The notes: a model not told the origin generated them from the letters alone. Counted from the first letter of the stretch, positions 8,370 to 17,535 are shown. The stretch: 64,000 bases of DNA from Anaerostipes hadrus ATCC 29173 = JCM 17467 (GCF_030296915.1 NZ_AP028031.1:2678001-2742000); one strand, 5' to 3'. Program-made: numbers and translations.

Positions 8370-9032
8370 TTGACCCACTTACTTGTAGTTGACGATGAAG
8401 TTTCTATCTTGGAATTGATTAAGAACAGTTTGGGGAAAGATGGATATTTGATAACAGTCTGTCAAAATGCGGATGATGTAGACATCAAAAAGCTGCATTT
8501 CTATGACCTCATTCTTTTGGATGTGATGATGCCTGGCACAGACGGGTTTGAGTTTTGCAAACAGATCAGGAATATGGTAGACTGCCCGATTCTCTTTCTG
8601 ACCGCAAAGACATTAGAGGAAGATATATTGTTTGGATTGGGCATCGGTGCGGATGATTATATTACGAAACCTTTTCGTATTCAGGAGCTTCGCGCCCGTG
8701 TCGCGGCACATTTACGCAGAGAAAAAAGGGAGCATCACAGCACACTTTCATTTGAGCCTGATATAAGATTTGACCTTTCCGCAAAGGTACTGTATGTTTC
8801 AGAACAGCCGGTTCCCCTTACCAAAAGCGAGTATTCAATCTGTGAATACCTTGCGAAAAACCGGGGACAGGTTTTTACAAAAGAACAAATCTATGAAGCC
8901 GTTTTCGGGTTTGATGGAATAGGCGATAACTCTACGATCTCAACGCATATAAAAAATATTCGTGCGAAATTGGAGCATTTCAAAATAAGTCCGATCAGCA
9001 CCGTATGGGGGATAGGATATAAATGGGAGTGA
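8370..9032 (+). CDS. OmpR-family response regulator (NisR/SpaR-like)
   Basis: 220 aa from TTG at 8370, chosen because the near-perfect GGGAGGTGA lies 6 bases upstream; an in-frame ATG at 8340 has no such site. Receiver domain: acidic pair D8-D9, phospho-acceptor D51 (LLDVMMPG), T78, K100 (YITKPF). The winged-helix output domain (about 125-218) has the usual end HIKNIRAKLE...WGIGYKWE. It probably activates the LanFEG genes when the paired kinase senses a peptide. The stop overlaps the kinase start. Confidence 0.9.
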   Translation: MTHLLVVDDEVSILELIKNSLGKDGYLITVCQNADDVDIKKLHFYDLILLDVMMPGTDGFEFCKQIRNMVDCPILFLTAKTLEEDILFGLGIGADDYITKPFRIQELRARVAAHLRREKREHHSTLSFEPDIRFDLSAKVLYVSEQPVPLTKSEYSICEYLAKNRGQVFTKEQIYEAVFGFDGIGDNSTISTHIKNIRAKLEHFKISPISTVWGIGYKWE

Positions 9033-10387
9033 AAAAGAAACCTACATTGAAAATATTGTTTCGCCAGTTTGCTATCTCCCTCATTGTCATGCTGGTAGCG
9101 GCAATTATTGTCCCTTTTGGTTTGGAGGGACTTGCTATAAATGCTGGATTAGCTACAAGAGCAAATCTAAGTGAATTGCAAGTAAAAGAGATCATTCCAA
9201 CGCTGACGATTGCCCCGGATATTACAAAGGTTGTGATTCCACAGGGATGCGGCTACTTAATTCTGGACAAGAACTTTAATGAGCTTTACAGCAATATGGA
9301 CGATGATGAAAAAGAAATTGCCCTGCTGTACGCAAAGGGAAAATATATTGAATATGCTACGGGGAGGCAGTTTGCACTTGTTGTCCGGGAAAACGAATTT
9401 TGCGTTTTAAGGTATTATATTGGTTCTCAATTTACAGTGTCATGGCTACCGGAATATTTTCCATCTCCTGACACGCTTGCGTTTATCCTGATGGCTGTAA
9501 ATTCGCTGCTGGTCATTATCATACTGACCGCCAGATTTGCTAAGAACCTGCGTACACAACTGACCCCGCTTTTTGAAGCAACTGCGGAGGTTTCAAAGCA
9601 AAACCTTGATTTTGAAGTAGGACACGCCAAAATCAAAGAGTTTGAAGATGTCCTTGCATCTTTTTCAGATATGAAAGATAATCTGAAAATTTCGTTAGAA
9701 CGGCAATGGAAAACCGAACAGACACAGAAAGAGCAAATCGCCGCGCTTGCCCATGATTTGAAAACGCCTCTGACGGTTATTCAAGGAAATGCTGATTTAC
9801 TCACAGAAACAAATCTTGATGATGAGCAACGATTATACGCTGGTTACGTCGTGGAAAGCTCCGGCCAGATGCAGTCATATATTCAAACCCTGATTGATAT
9901 ATCACGGGCGGCGGTTGGTTATCAGCTCCATATTGAAAGTATAGACTTGCCAGCGTTCATGCAGCACTTGTTCGGTTATATGGAATCACTATGCCGGACA
10001 AAAGAAATCCGGCTGCAAATGAATACTGTTTCACTCCCTCAAATGCTGAAATTTGATAGGGTGCTGATAGAACGTGCTATTATGAATGTTATCAGTAATG
10101 GGCTGGACTACTCCCCGCAAGGCGGAACGCTTTATGTGGATGTTCAGAGTAACAACGGTTTCGTGGAAATTTCAGTCACAGACGAGGGAACGGGGTTTTC
10201 TAAAGAGGCATTATGCCACGCACAGGAACGGTTCTATATGGGCGATCAAAGCCGCAATTCAAAGTTACACTTTGGTATGGGTCTATATATTACAAATTCG
10301 ATTATGGAACAACATAATGGTCAGCTTATTTTAGAAAATTCAAAAGAAACCGGCGGCGCAAAGGTTACTATGAAACTTCCTTGCTGA
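9023..10387 (+). CDS. Sensor histidine kinase (NisK/SpaK-like)
   Basis: 454 aa. Membrane helices at about 11-31 and 150-170 flank a ~115-residue extracellular sensor domain. A HAMP-like linker follows, then the H-box ALAHDLKTPLT (phospho-His244), N-box NVISNGLDYSP, G1 DEGTGF and G2 HFGMGLY. It overlaps the response regulator by 10 bases. By context it is a peptide or lantibiotic sensor that controls the immunity genes; the actual inducer cannot be read from sequence. Confidence 0.9.
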   Translation: MGVKKKPTLKILFRQFAISLIVMLVAAIIVPFGLEGLAINAGLATRANLSELQVKEIIPTLTIAPDITKVVIPQGCGYLILDKNFNELYSNMDDDEKEIALLYAKGKYIEYATGRQFALVVRENEFCVLRYYIGSQFTVSWLPEYFPSPDTLAFILMAVNSLLVIIILTARFAKNLRTQLTPLFEATAEVSKQNLDFEVGHAKIKEFEDVLASFSDMKDNLKISLERQWKTEQTQKEQIAALAHDLKTPLTVIQGNADLLTETNLDDEQRLYAGYVVESSGQMQSYIQTLIDISRAAVGYQLHIESIDLPAFMQHLFGYMESLCRTKEIRLQMNTVSLPQMLKFDRVLIERAIMNVISNGLDYSPQGGTLYVDVQSNNGFVEISVTDEGTGFSKEALCHAQERFYMGDQSRNSKLHFGMGLYITNSIMEQHNGQLILENSKETGGAKVTMKLPC

Positions 10388-10413
10388 TTTTCCGATAGTG
10401 TAATGGACGTCTT

Positions 10414-11409
10414 TTATGTCCGTCCATTCTTTAACACCATTTTCACCACACCAAGCAATGCTGCAAACAAAACACCAGCAACCGGCCATACAATCCATGT
10501 AATATCCCAGCTCATCGTCCAGAAGCTCCATGCAAGGTAAATCGCTGTAGTCAAGCACCAATATACACCAGAAAACGTGTCAGTCTTTTTCTTAAACAGT
10601 TTTTCTTCTTTTGTATATTCTCCTTCCTGAAGAAGGGTATCGTAACTGCTTTTTACCATCCCAACACGAACCAACAGATTCACTCCTATTGCAAGTATGA
10701 ATAGCAGTAATCCAACGGAAAGACCACAGTAATAGTCGGACGCTTCCATAGATTCGGCAATAATTGTCGGAATCACTGCCAGTATACAAAGCACTACCCC
10801 AACAGCTGTTCCTCTGATAAAAATTGGTTCATAGGAATCTTTTTTTTCTCGTACCATTCCAGATACACCATACTCTGTTTCAAAGCATTCTTTTTCAAAA
10901 TGTTCCATATGTGATTCACTCATTCCATATGTAATAAACAAAAAGACGGCTGCCGCAACCATTCCAAGCAAAAAAACACATCCAAATACTGTTGCCAGAG
11001 ATTCCGAAACATGAAATACGCTATCTTCTGCCATTGTCACAAGAACAATCAATAATATTGGACTTAAGATACACATACTTGTTGCGTTTGCCACTACTTT
11101 GGATCCATTTCTTTTCATGTCAAGAAATTCATTTGCATTCTCCATAGTTACTTTTTTCAACGGTTCTGCATAGCTTTCAGTACTTTCGTGATAGGTGATA
11201 TTTTCTGCTTTCATTTCATCTTTTAATAGGTAATCTGTACTAACACCAAAAAGCTCCGACATCTGTAAAATTCTTTGCAAATCTGGAACAGTTCCTGCAC
11301 TTTCCCACTTAGATACTGCCTGTCTGGATACGCCCAACTGATTGGCTAGTTCTTCCTGTGACCATCCATTCTTTTTTCTTTCCTCTGTAATCTTATCAGC
11401 TAAAATCAT
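10414..11409 (-). CDS. XRE-family HTH regulator with C-terminal membrane domain
   Basis: 331 aa. Residues 7-65 form a Cro/C1-type helix-turn-helix (SQEELANQLGVSRQAVSKWE). A short linker leads to a membrane region (about 105-330) with five to six predicted helices. Membrane-bound XRE regulators of this kind are common in Lachnospiraceae and usually sit beside small membrane proteins, as here. It converges with the kinase gene (26-base gap), so it is not part of the immunity operon. Ribosome site AAGGAGG lies just before the ATG. Confidence 0.82.
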   Translation of the reverse strand: MILADKITEERKKNGWSQEELANQLGVSRQAVSKWESAGTVPDLQRILQMSELFGVSTDYLLKDEMKAENITYHESTESYAEPLKKVTMENANEFLDMKRNGSKVVANATSMCILSPILLIVLVTMAEDSVFHVSESLATVFGCVFLLGMVAAAVFLFITYGMSESHMEHFEKECFETEYGVSGMVREKKDSYEPIFIRGTAVGVVLCILAVIPTIIAESMEASDYYCGLSVGLLLFILAIGVNLLVRVGMVKSSYDTLLQEGEYTKEEKLFKKKTDTFSGVYWCLTTAIYLAWSFWTMSWDITWIVWPVAGVLFAALLGVVKMVLKNGRT

Positions 11410-11558
11410 TTTTTCCTCCTTTTGCAGATTTTATGAGCTAAATATAACAGTTTTGCTGTTTGCATTCCACCATTTCAGGCTGTAAATCTGTCAACCAGAA
11501 GTTGCAAATCACAAAAGGATTCTATGAATCCCGATTTTTCAACAATACAAGCAGGAAA

Positions 11559-11756
11559 TTATTTATCATCTGTATTTGTTTTATTGTTTTCCTTTTTCTT
11601 ATAAGTCGAACCTAAGCAAAGAAATGCGGAACCAAGACTTAACCATATTATAGCCATAGTATTTTCATTTCCAGTCGTTAAGCCAATAGCTGAGGCTATC
11701 AAAAACAGAGCTGATACAACATAAAATAAGATTGATTTGTTTATTCCTTTTTTCAT
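11559..11756 (-). CDS. Small two-helix membrane protein
   Basis: 65 aa with two hydrophobic helices (about 8-25 and 32-48) and a charged Lys/Asn-rich tail. No family recognised. It lies between the DUF3784 gene and the XRE regulator on the same strand, preceded by GCAGGAGATG, so it is likely co-transcribed with them. Confidence 0.6.
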   Translation of the reverse strand: MKKGINKSILFYVVSALFLIASAIGLTTGNENTMAIIWLSLGSAFLCLGSTYKKKENNKTNTDDK

Positions 11757-11783
11757 AAATAAGCATCTCCTGCAAACAATAAT

Positions 11784-12119
11784 TTATTTTAATAAATATT
11801 TTTTAAATGCTTTATGATTATCAAAGTGGACTTCTCTAAAAAACAGAACTAACCAAATAATATAGGTTGGTATAACCATATATGGGGTTAAAAAGCAGGA
11901 TAATGTCGCTCCTGCTAACATTATAACAGTCCATATGAAGCACTGATTTCTTATATCACGAGAGATCTGAGCTTTATCATATATTGCCTGTTCTTCTTTA
12001 GAAAATGAATTAAATCCTGAAACAAATTTAGTTGCTTTTTCCTTAAAAATCGCAAATAACACACCTATAATTACAAATGGTATAACCAAAATTATACATG
12101 ACCAAAATCCTATATTCAT
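11784..12119 (-). CDS. DUF3784-like membrane protein
   Basis: 111 aa. An N-terminal helix (5-25), then the KATKFVSGFNSFSKEEQAIYDK segment typical of DUF3784 proteins, then two helices (about 60-95). The ATG is preceded by AGAGGAGGTATGTATT. The upstream DNA on this strand is the end of the alpha/beta hydrolase gene, but without the mobile insertion it would be the SdpI-like gene now at 27475-27852. Function unknown. Confidence 0.75.
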   Translation of the reverse strand: MNIGFWSCIILVIPFVIIGVLFAIFKEKATKFVSGFNSFSKEEQAIYDKAQISRDIRNQCFIWTVIMLAGATLSCFLTPYMVIPTYIIWLVLFFREVHFDNHKAFKKYLLK

Positions 12120-12150
12120 AATACATACCTCCTCTTAAAATACCAATTTC

Positions 12151-12174
12151 TCAGTTTCAAAAACTTGAATTTAT
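12151..12174. repeat. att-like site 1
   Basis: AAACTTGAATTTAT at 12161-12174 is identical to the sequence at 27465-27478. TCAGTT lies 10 bases before the core, as it does at site 2 (13372-13392). The stop codon of the hydrolase gene lies inside the repeat, just as the SdpI-like stop codon lies inside site 3. Confidence 0.5.
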
Positions 12175-12773
12175 TTGGAAGATTTTATTATCCATTCATC
12201 AAGAAATTTCATTTGTTCATCCGTATGAAACCAATGCTCTCCATTTTTCATAATAGAAAGTGTTGAATTAGTCCTCTGTACAAATTCAAATATCGTTCCA
12301 TAAGCGGTAAGATTATCTTTTTCACCATACAAAATGTGCGTTGGGATTTCCCATATAATAGGATTTTCTCTTGCATAGCAAAGATAATCCCATGAAAGAG
12401 TCTCTCCAAAGGTTGTCTGAATTTCTTTTTTCTCTTTGAGTTCATCCTCTGTAACATTTGTCCAAATCATCATATCAGCAATAAGCCTTTCCATATCTAC
12501 AACGGGCGAAATAAAATATGCTTTCTCTATTTGCTGATTTGATAAGGCATTGATAGCAAAATACGCTCCAATGCTATTGGCAATTACTTCAACAGTCTTG
12601 TAGTTTCTATAAATTGAATTAAAAAGTAATGGAAATTCTTCTTTTGCTTCCCATGGAAACTGTGCAGTATAGTCGAGACCAATCACATCACAATTACTAA
12701 AGAGCGGTTTGTAATGAATAGCTTCTTCAGCATTACCACCTTTTCCATGTATATAAATAACTGCTTTATCCAC
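12171..12773 (-). CDS. Small alpha/beta hydrolase
   Basis: 200 aa. A GTG start at 12773 is preferred because TGGAGG sits 8 bases upstream; a longer frame would overlap the previous gene. Oxyanion region YIHGKGGN near the N-terminus, nucleophile elbow ANSIGA, acid in GEKDN and His in NGEHWFH form a plausible Ser-Asp-His triad. The substrate is unknown. It follows the AbrB-like gene by 34 bases, so the two form a small operon lying between att-like sites 1 and 2. Confidence 0.82.
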   Translation of the reverse strand: MDKAVIYIHGKGGNAEEAIHYKPLFSNCDVIGLDYTAQFPWEAKEEFPLLFNSIYRNYKTVEVIANSIGAYFAINALSNQQIEKAYFISPVVDMERLIADMMIWTNVTEDELKEKKEIQTTFGETLSWDYLCYARENPIIWEIPTHILYGEKDNLTAYGTIFEFVQRTNSTLSIMKNGEHWFHTDEQMKFLDEWIIKSSK

Positions 12774-12807
12774 AATAGTTATCCTCCACAAATTTAAATT
12801 GTTACAC

Positions 12808-13275
12808 TTAAAAAAGCGGAATTTCACCATCATAGTTTTCTGCTTTTTCCAATAGCGGTCCTTTAGCTCCCATCGTAAACGCGATGTCGCTACTGCGGAT
12901 AGAGAGCAGCTCCATTCCGGGTCTCACCTTCAAAAAATCCATCATTTTCTTCGTAAGAAGAATTTGCCCCTCCTGTGAAATCTCTACCCAGCAGTAGGAA
13001 CGCCCCTTGTATTTGATAAATTCGCCAGAACCTGCTGAGTAGTCAAGCAACGGCGGAGTATCGTCCAAAATGTGACCAAGTTTTGACGGATGCAAAAGGC
13101 CTTTCCGGGTGACGCAGAAGCCACCGGTAATCTTACTTCCGGTAAAAAGATATACTTTTCCTTCATCTGTAATGTGATATTCTTCCATTGCCTGCGGTGG
13201 AATCCGCAATGTTCCATCCGTCCGAATGAGTGATTTCCCGAAAATAAATTTTCCTCCCTTATTCATTTGTGGCAT
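12808..13275 (-). CDS. Hypothetical protein with two AbrB/MazE-like repeats
   Basis: 155 aa. Two similar units, about 18-60 (DGTLRIPPQAMEEYHI) and 100-140 (EGQILLTKKMMDFLKV), each have the strand-helix-strand layout of swapped-hairpin AbrB/MazE folds. A DNA-binding or scaffold role is inference. The ATG has AGGAGGTG at an ideal distance. It is upstream of and probably co-transcribed with the hydrolase. Confidence 0.6.
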   Translation of the reverse strand: MPQMNKGGKFIFGKSLIRTDGTLRIPPQAMEEYHITDEGKVYLFTGSKITGGFCVTRKGLLHPSKLGHILDDTPPLLDYSAGSGEFIKYKGRSYCWVEISQEGQILLTKKMMDFLKVRPGMELLSIRSSDIAFTMGAKGPLLEKAENYDGEIPLF

Positions 13276-13371
13276 AAAAACACCTCCTGAAATTCCGATT
13301 TTAATGTCTCTATTATACCATAATGATACTATTATAAAAAAGGAAAAAGAGCTCCTTCGAGCTCTTTTGAT

Positions 13372-13392
13372 TCAGTTCTGTAAACTTGAATT
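13372..13392. repeat. att-like site 2 (proposed left end of the main element)
   Basis: Core AAACTTGAATT at 13382-13392 matches sites 1 and 3 over 11 bp. TCAGTT lies 10 bases before the core, as at site 1. The nearest arm repeat is about 97 bases inside, compared with about 72 at the right end. Confidence 0.5.
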
Positions 13393-13488
13393 GAGATTTC
13401 ATATATTCAAAGGGATTTAATAACTGTTATATTTTATTATCAAATATCTCTCAAGCCCTTGAAAACACTAAGTTTGTCGCAGGTGAGC

Positions 13489-13566
13489 TTTCCCTTATTG
13501 TTTCCCTTGTATTATATTGTCCCATGAGTGTTTACGAACTCTGATAAGGGAAAAAACAAGGGAAAG
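13489..13566. repeat. Left arm-type repeats of the integrase
   Basis: TTTCCCTTA at 13489 and TTTCCCTTG at 13501 form a tandem pair. Their inverse appears as ATAAGGGAA at about 13544 and CAAGGGAAA at about 13557. The same unit in the same pair-then-inverted-pair order occurs at 27344-27393, which suggests binding sites for the N-terminal domain of the integrase. Confidence 0.6.
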
Positions 13567-13677
13567 AAAATCTTATAAAACAGTATAACACAAAATAAAA
13601 GTGACATGGTGAACTGATTGAAATGCTTCTGATTTTTGCAACAAATGATTGATTGAACGATAAGGAGATTTGATACG

Positions 13678-13908
13678 ATGAGAACGATATTTGCAGAATA
13701 CAATCCACAACGCAACAGCATTGATGTTTATACTTCTGCTGGCTATATGCTCCGCATTGACTGCTGGGAAGCGGAGAAGAATTTAACAACTACTCCCGGA
13801 TCTGACTGTGCATTAAACGCACTTGCCATTGATGAACCACTTGAGTATGCAAGATTGTATCTTGATGGAACGATGCAAATGTGGATAGATGCGGAAGATT
13901 CCTTTTAG
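13678..13908 (+). CDS. DUF6061-like small protein
   Basis: 76 aa. The pattern NSIDVYTSAGYMLRIDC and EPLEYARLYLDG resembles the small DUF6061 family found on conjugative and mobilizable elements of Firmicutes; its function is unknown. AAGGAG lies upstream of the ATG. It is the first gene inside the proposed left end and is followed by a terminator-like hairpin. Confidence 0.65.
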   Translation: MRTIFAEYNPQRNSIDVYTSAGYMLRIDCWEAEKNLTTTPGSDCALNALAIDEPLEYARLYLDGTMQMWIDAEDSF

Positions 13909-13920
13909 GTATACGCAAGA

Positions 13921-13952
13921 AACGGCGGCTCTGATTTCTCAAAACCGCCGTT
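13921..13952 (+). terminator. Hairpin after the DUF6061-like gene
   Basis: 8-bp stem (AACGGCGG at 13921-13928, CCGCCGTT at 13945-13952) with a 16-nt loop. The T-run is weak, so it may be only a partial terminator. Confidence 0.5.
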
Positions 13953-13985
13953 AGGATAATAACTTAAAATAGGCGCGCAAAATCA

Positions 13986-14030
13986 CCTGCCCCAGCCAGC
14001 GTTTTTTTCTTTCCCCGTAGTCGGGGCAGG
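13986..14030 (-). terminator. Hairpin after the ABC/ECF operon
   Basis: Stem CCTGCCCC (13986-13993) with GGGGCAGG (14023-14030) and a long loop that includes a T7 stretch. It lies just beyond the stop of the minus-strand ABC gene. The loop is long, so a role as terminator is only likely. Confidence 0.4.
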
Positions 14031-14066
14031 TTCATGCGCTATGCAATTATTCTTCTTTAGCTTCTA

Positions 14067-15776
14067 TCAAGCCGATATTTTTTGCTCTGCGTTCCACATA
14101 GCAGCATATTTTCCGCCTTTCGCAAGCAATTCCTCATGGGTTCCAGATTCAGCAATCCTGCCATCACCCATTACAAGGATTTGATCTGCATTTTTGACGA
14201 TGGAAAGGGTATGAGCAATCATTACCACAGTCTTTTTCTCTTTTAATAGATTAGCGATGGCCTGCTTTACGGCAAGCTCATTTTCAATGTCAAGAGATGC
14301 TGTTGCTTCATCCAAGAGCAGGATGGGGCTATTTTTCAGTATAGCGCGGGCTATTGAAATTCGCTGACGCTCACCGCCAGAGAGAAGATTTCCATTCTCG
14401 CCAGTCGGCGTATCGTATCCCTTTTCCATCTTACGGATGAAGCTGTCACAGTTAGCCTCCCGGCAGGCAGCCTCGATTTCCGTGTCCGTAGCATTAGGGC
14501 GAGCGTGTCGGATATTATCCCGGATGGTATCGTCAAAAAGAAATATGTCCTGGTCTACCATAGAAACTTGCTCCAGTACACGCTCTGCGGCAACATGGTT
14601 AATGGGTTTACCGCCAATAGAAATCGTCCCGCCCGTTGCTTCATAATATTTTGCAATCAGGTTCAAAATAGTAGATTTGCCGGAGCCAGAGTCTCCGATA
14701 ATGGCCGTGAGCTTTTGATCTGGCACCGTAAAGGTGGCGTGTTTTAGTACCGGTTCACCGGGAACATATGCAAAATCTACATTGTCAAATGTGATTTCAT
14801 GGGTAGCTGTGTGAAGCGGCTCCATGCTGCCAGTTTCCTCCGGCTCATTCATTACACTCAAGATTTTGTTTTTCGAGATCATCAGGTTCTTATAACTGGT
14901 GAGGTCTACAAAAATCGAGTTAGCCAGCTTTGCACAGAACAGGGGCAGCATACAAATCAAAAGGTAGTCCACCGTGTTCAGTGTCCCTGCGACCCAGGGT
15001 GCATAGGCCAGCAAGATAACCAGCGGGCAGGACAGCCAACTCAAAATACCAAAGACCGCACCAATAGGAAGCACTTTTGATTCGTACACAAAGCTGATCC
15101 GACAGAACTCCCGCATAGCGTTGATAACGGTTTTATTCTTCAAACCACCTACGCCATAGGCCCGGAAAGTTTGAATACCAGACACATACTCCACAATGCT
15201 GCTGACATTCTCTGCACAAATATCATTCTTTTCTTTACCATACTTCCGAACCATACGGAAGGAAAGCCACAGTCCAGGGATCAAAAGCAAGTCGGCAATC
15301 AGCAGGATAATTCCGGCAGGCACATAAATGGTCATCACAAAAATAATCAGCATGAGCGAAAGTGCAAAACTCTTTGCCATATCACCGATCTTATGGGTCA
15401 GGATTTTTTCATAGTTGTTTACATCGCTTGTGATGGTATTGATATAATCGCCGGTCTGTCCCTGGGTAAACCGGGAAAGCGGGATACGCTTCAAATGGTC
15501 GCCCATAAAGAGGCGGGTATTCTTGCTGACCTCTGCACCGCCGATCTGCGCTTTGGTATAGCCATAGCTGTAAATCAGGATACGGAGAAGAAAAACCACT
15601 GCAATAATACCGGTCAGAGCCAGAACGCGGTTCATGTCAAATTGACCCGACCACAAAAACTGCATAACAGAGTAAAGCAGCATAAACAGGCTGCCGGAGA
15701 GAAGTCCTTCCAGAACGGTTCCGCCGACACCAATATAGAAATTGCGGTTTTTTTTCAATACATCATGCTCATTCAT
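14067..15776 (-). CDS. ABC half-transporter, fused membrane and ATPase domains (second of pair)
   Basis: 569 aa from ATG at 15776 (GGAGGGAGG upstream); the longer frame reads through the previous gene. Six-helix membrane domain (about 15-300) and ATPase domain with Walker A GDSGSGKST, signature LSGGERQR, Walker B ILLLDEAT and H-loop AHTLS. The start overlaps the end of the neighbouring ABC gene by 8 bases, so the two probably form a heterodimer. With the ECF genes upstream in the operon it may import or export a small hydrophobic or metal-binding compound; the direction cannot be read from sequence. Confidence 0.88.
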   Translation of the reverse strand: MNEHDVLKKNRNFYIGVGGTVLEGLLSGSLFMLLYSVMQFLWSGQFDMNRVLALTGIIAVVFLLRILIYSYGYTKAQIGGAEVSKNTRLFMGDHLKRIPLSRFTQGQTGDYINTITSDVNNYEKILTHKIGDMAKSFALSLMLIIFVMTIYVPAGIILLIADLLLIPGLWLSFRMVRKYGKEKNDICAENVSSIVEYVSGIQTFRAYGVGGLKNKTVINAMREFCRISFVYESKVLPIGAVFGILSWLSCPLVILLAYAPWVAGTLNTVDYLLICMLPLFCAKLANSIFVDLTSYKNLMISKNKILSVMNEPEETGSMEPLHTATHEITFDNVDFAYVPGEPVLKHATFTVPDQKLTAIIGDSGSGKSTILNLIAKYYEATGGTISIGGKPINHVAAERVLEQVSMVDQDIFLFDDTIRDNIRHARPNATDTEIEAACREANCDSFIRKMEKGYDTPTGENGNLLSGGERQRISIARAILKNSPILLLDEATASLDIENELAVKQAIANLLKEKKTVVMIAHTLSIVKNADQILVMGDGRIAESGTHEELLAKGGKYAAMWNAEQKISA

Positions 15777-17532
15777 GCTGCTCGCCTCCCTCCAACTGAT
15801 AAGTGATATTCCGGGCTGTCTCGTAGTCTTTCCACGCATTTCGATAGTAGGCGTTGTTCTTCCGAACTTCCTCATGGGTGCCAACGCTGGTAATTGTATG
15901 ATTTTCCACCACAGCCACCCGGTTGCACATTTTCAAAGCACTCAAACGGTGTGCTACTACAATGACTGTTTTGCCTTTGCATAGATTTTGAATAGCTTTA
16001 TCAATCTCCATCTGATTTTCCGGGTCAGAGGCACTTGTGGCCTCGTCCAAAATTAAGATAGGTGCATTTTTCAGAATTGCGCGGGCAATCGCAATCCGCT
16101 GTTTTTCACCGCCGGAGAAGCGAGAGCCAAAGCTACCCACTTTCGTGTCATATCCATCTGGCAAGGACATGATAAAATCGTCAATCTGCGCCTCTTTTGC
16201 AGCAGCCCGCACTTCTTCCAGAGTGGCGTTGCTGCCCATTCGGATATTTTCTAAAACGCTGTCACGGGTCAGGAATGTCTTTTGAAATACGATGGCTACA
16301 TTTTTCAGAATGGTATCGTAGTCAAGCTCTTTGACATTTTTTCCACCAATCAGCACTTCGCCCTCCTGCACATCATAGAAGCGGGAGATCAGTTCAATCA
16401 CAGTGCTTTTACCGGCACCAGACTGTCCCACAAGAGCCATGCGTTCCCCGTCATTGATTTTGAGGTTGACGCCTTGCAGTACATCGGTCTTGCCGTCATA
16501 GGAAAATCGGACATTGCGAAGTTCAATATCGTGATTTTGGGGAAAGTCCGTTCCACCCTCATAAATCGGAATATCCAGGATTTCTTTGGTCTTGGTAACA
16601 GCGTTCAGTACATTAGCAAAATTAGTCCCCAGTTCTTGCAGGGGGCGGATTTCCGTCAGATACATGGAACCTACATAGACGAACAGCAAAAATGCGCTGG
16701 CCGCCAGTGAGCCTTTGAGGAAAAACATTCCGCCGATTGGAACCATCAGCAACATCCCACATTCGATGATAACAACAAAGGCCGCATAAGGTGGCCCCAT
16801 GCGCCGGGAAGTTTCATTCCACATGGCGTTTTCTTCCTGGATAGCGTCTGAAAACTTTTGAAACGATTTGCTCCCCATGTTATAGGCTTTAATCAATTTC
16901 ATGCCGCTGATGTACTCAATCATAACCGAGTTCAGTGTGGTAATGGAGTGATTGGCCCGTTCCATCAGGTCATCCGTATTGCGGAACATCATCCCCATTA
17001 CAACAACAGCAAGGATCAGCGGAACCAGGGAAATCAATGCCAGAGGAATATTGACGGTCATCAGATAAATAAAGATGACTACCGGCCCCACCAGATAGCA
17101 CACAAGGTCAGGAAGGTTATGGGCCAGAAACAGCTCCAACTTTTCAATATCTTCATTCAGAACCGTTTTTATGTCCCCGGTGCGCCGTTCATTCAAGGCC
17201 CCTAAAGGCGCTCTGGCCATGTGTTCTGCAACCATGCAGCGCACTTTGAAAAGAGCGCCATAGGCCCCTTTGTGGGCTGCTACGCCGGAACAGCCAAACA
17301 GGGCAAACCGCAAAGTTACCGCCACTGCAATCATTACCACGGTATGTACAACAAGTTCCTGCGTGCAGGTATGATTGAAGGTGGCGTCCATCAGCCGGTA
17401 AATTCCAATGTAAGGGACGATAATGCAAAGACCGCTGACCGCCGATAGAAAAATTGCCAGGAACAGCCAGATTTTTTGCTCACCGGCCCAGTGGAGCAGC
17501 AAAGCTACTCTGTTTTCTTTTTTCTGTTTCAT
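15769..17532 (-). CDS. ABC half-transporter, fused membrane and ATPase domains (first of pair)
   Basis: 587 aa. Membrane domain about 15-310; ATPase domain with Walker A GQSGAGKST, signature FSGGEKQR, Walker B ILILDEAT and H-loop AHRLS. It begins four bases after the ECF ATPase gene. Paired ABC half-transporters next to ECF genes and an AraC regulator resemble the YbtP/YbtQ-type metallophore import arrangement; this functional link is inference from layout. Confidence 0.88.
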   Translation of the reverse strand: MKQKKENRVALLLHWAGEQKIWLFLAIFLSAVSGLCIIVPYIGIYRLMDATFNHTCTQELVVHTVVMIAVAVTLRFALFGCSGVAAHKGAYGALFKVRCMVAEHMARAPLGALNERRTGDIKTVLNEDIEKLELFLAHNLPDLVCYLVGPVVIFIYLMTVNIPLALISLVPLILAVVVMGMMFRNTDDLMERANHSITTLNSVMIEYISGMKLIKAYNMGSKSFQKFSDAIQEENAMWNETSRRMGPPYAAFVVIIECGMLLMVPIGGMFFLKGSLAASAFLLFVYVGSMYLTEIRPLQELGTNFANVLNAVTKTKEILDIPIYEGGTDFPQNHDIELRNVRFSYDGKTDVLQGVNLKINDGERMALVGQSGAGKSTVIELISRFYDVQEGEVLIGGKNVKELDYDTILKNVAIVFQKTFLTRDSVLENIRMGSNATLEEVRAAAKEAQIDDFIMSLPDGYDTKVGSFGSRFSGGEKQRIAIARAILKNAPILILDEATSASDPENQMEIDKAIQNLCKGKTVIVVAHRLSALKMCNRVAVVENHTITSVGTHEEVRKNNAYYRNAWKDYETARNITYQLEGGEQHE

Positions 17533-17535
17533 AGA

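Larger units (their letters stand above)
13276..13677. other. Non-coding left-end region of the mobilizable element
   Basis: No convincing gene in 400 bases. It contains a 10-bp stem hairpin (13345-13354 with 13359-13368), att-like site 2 (13382-13392) and four TTTCCCTT-type arm repeats (13489-13566). The arrangement mirrors the region after the integrase gene at the other end. Confidence 0.6.

Noticed and set aside
13345..13368. Hairpin near att-like site 2 as part of a CRISPR-like or integron array
   Set aside because: A single hairpin with no regularly spaced repeats; it is probably a terminator.
15171..15806. 211-codon plus-strand frame opposite the ABC transporter gene
   Set aside because: It is His/Gln/Asn-rich antisense of a clear ABC transporter with all motifs intact, so it is a shadow.
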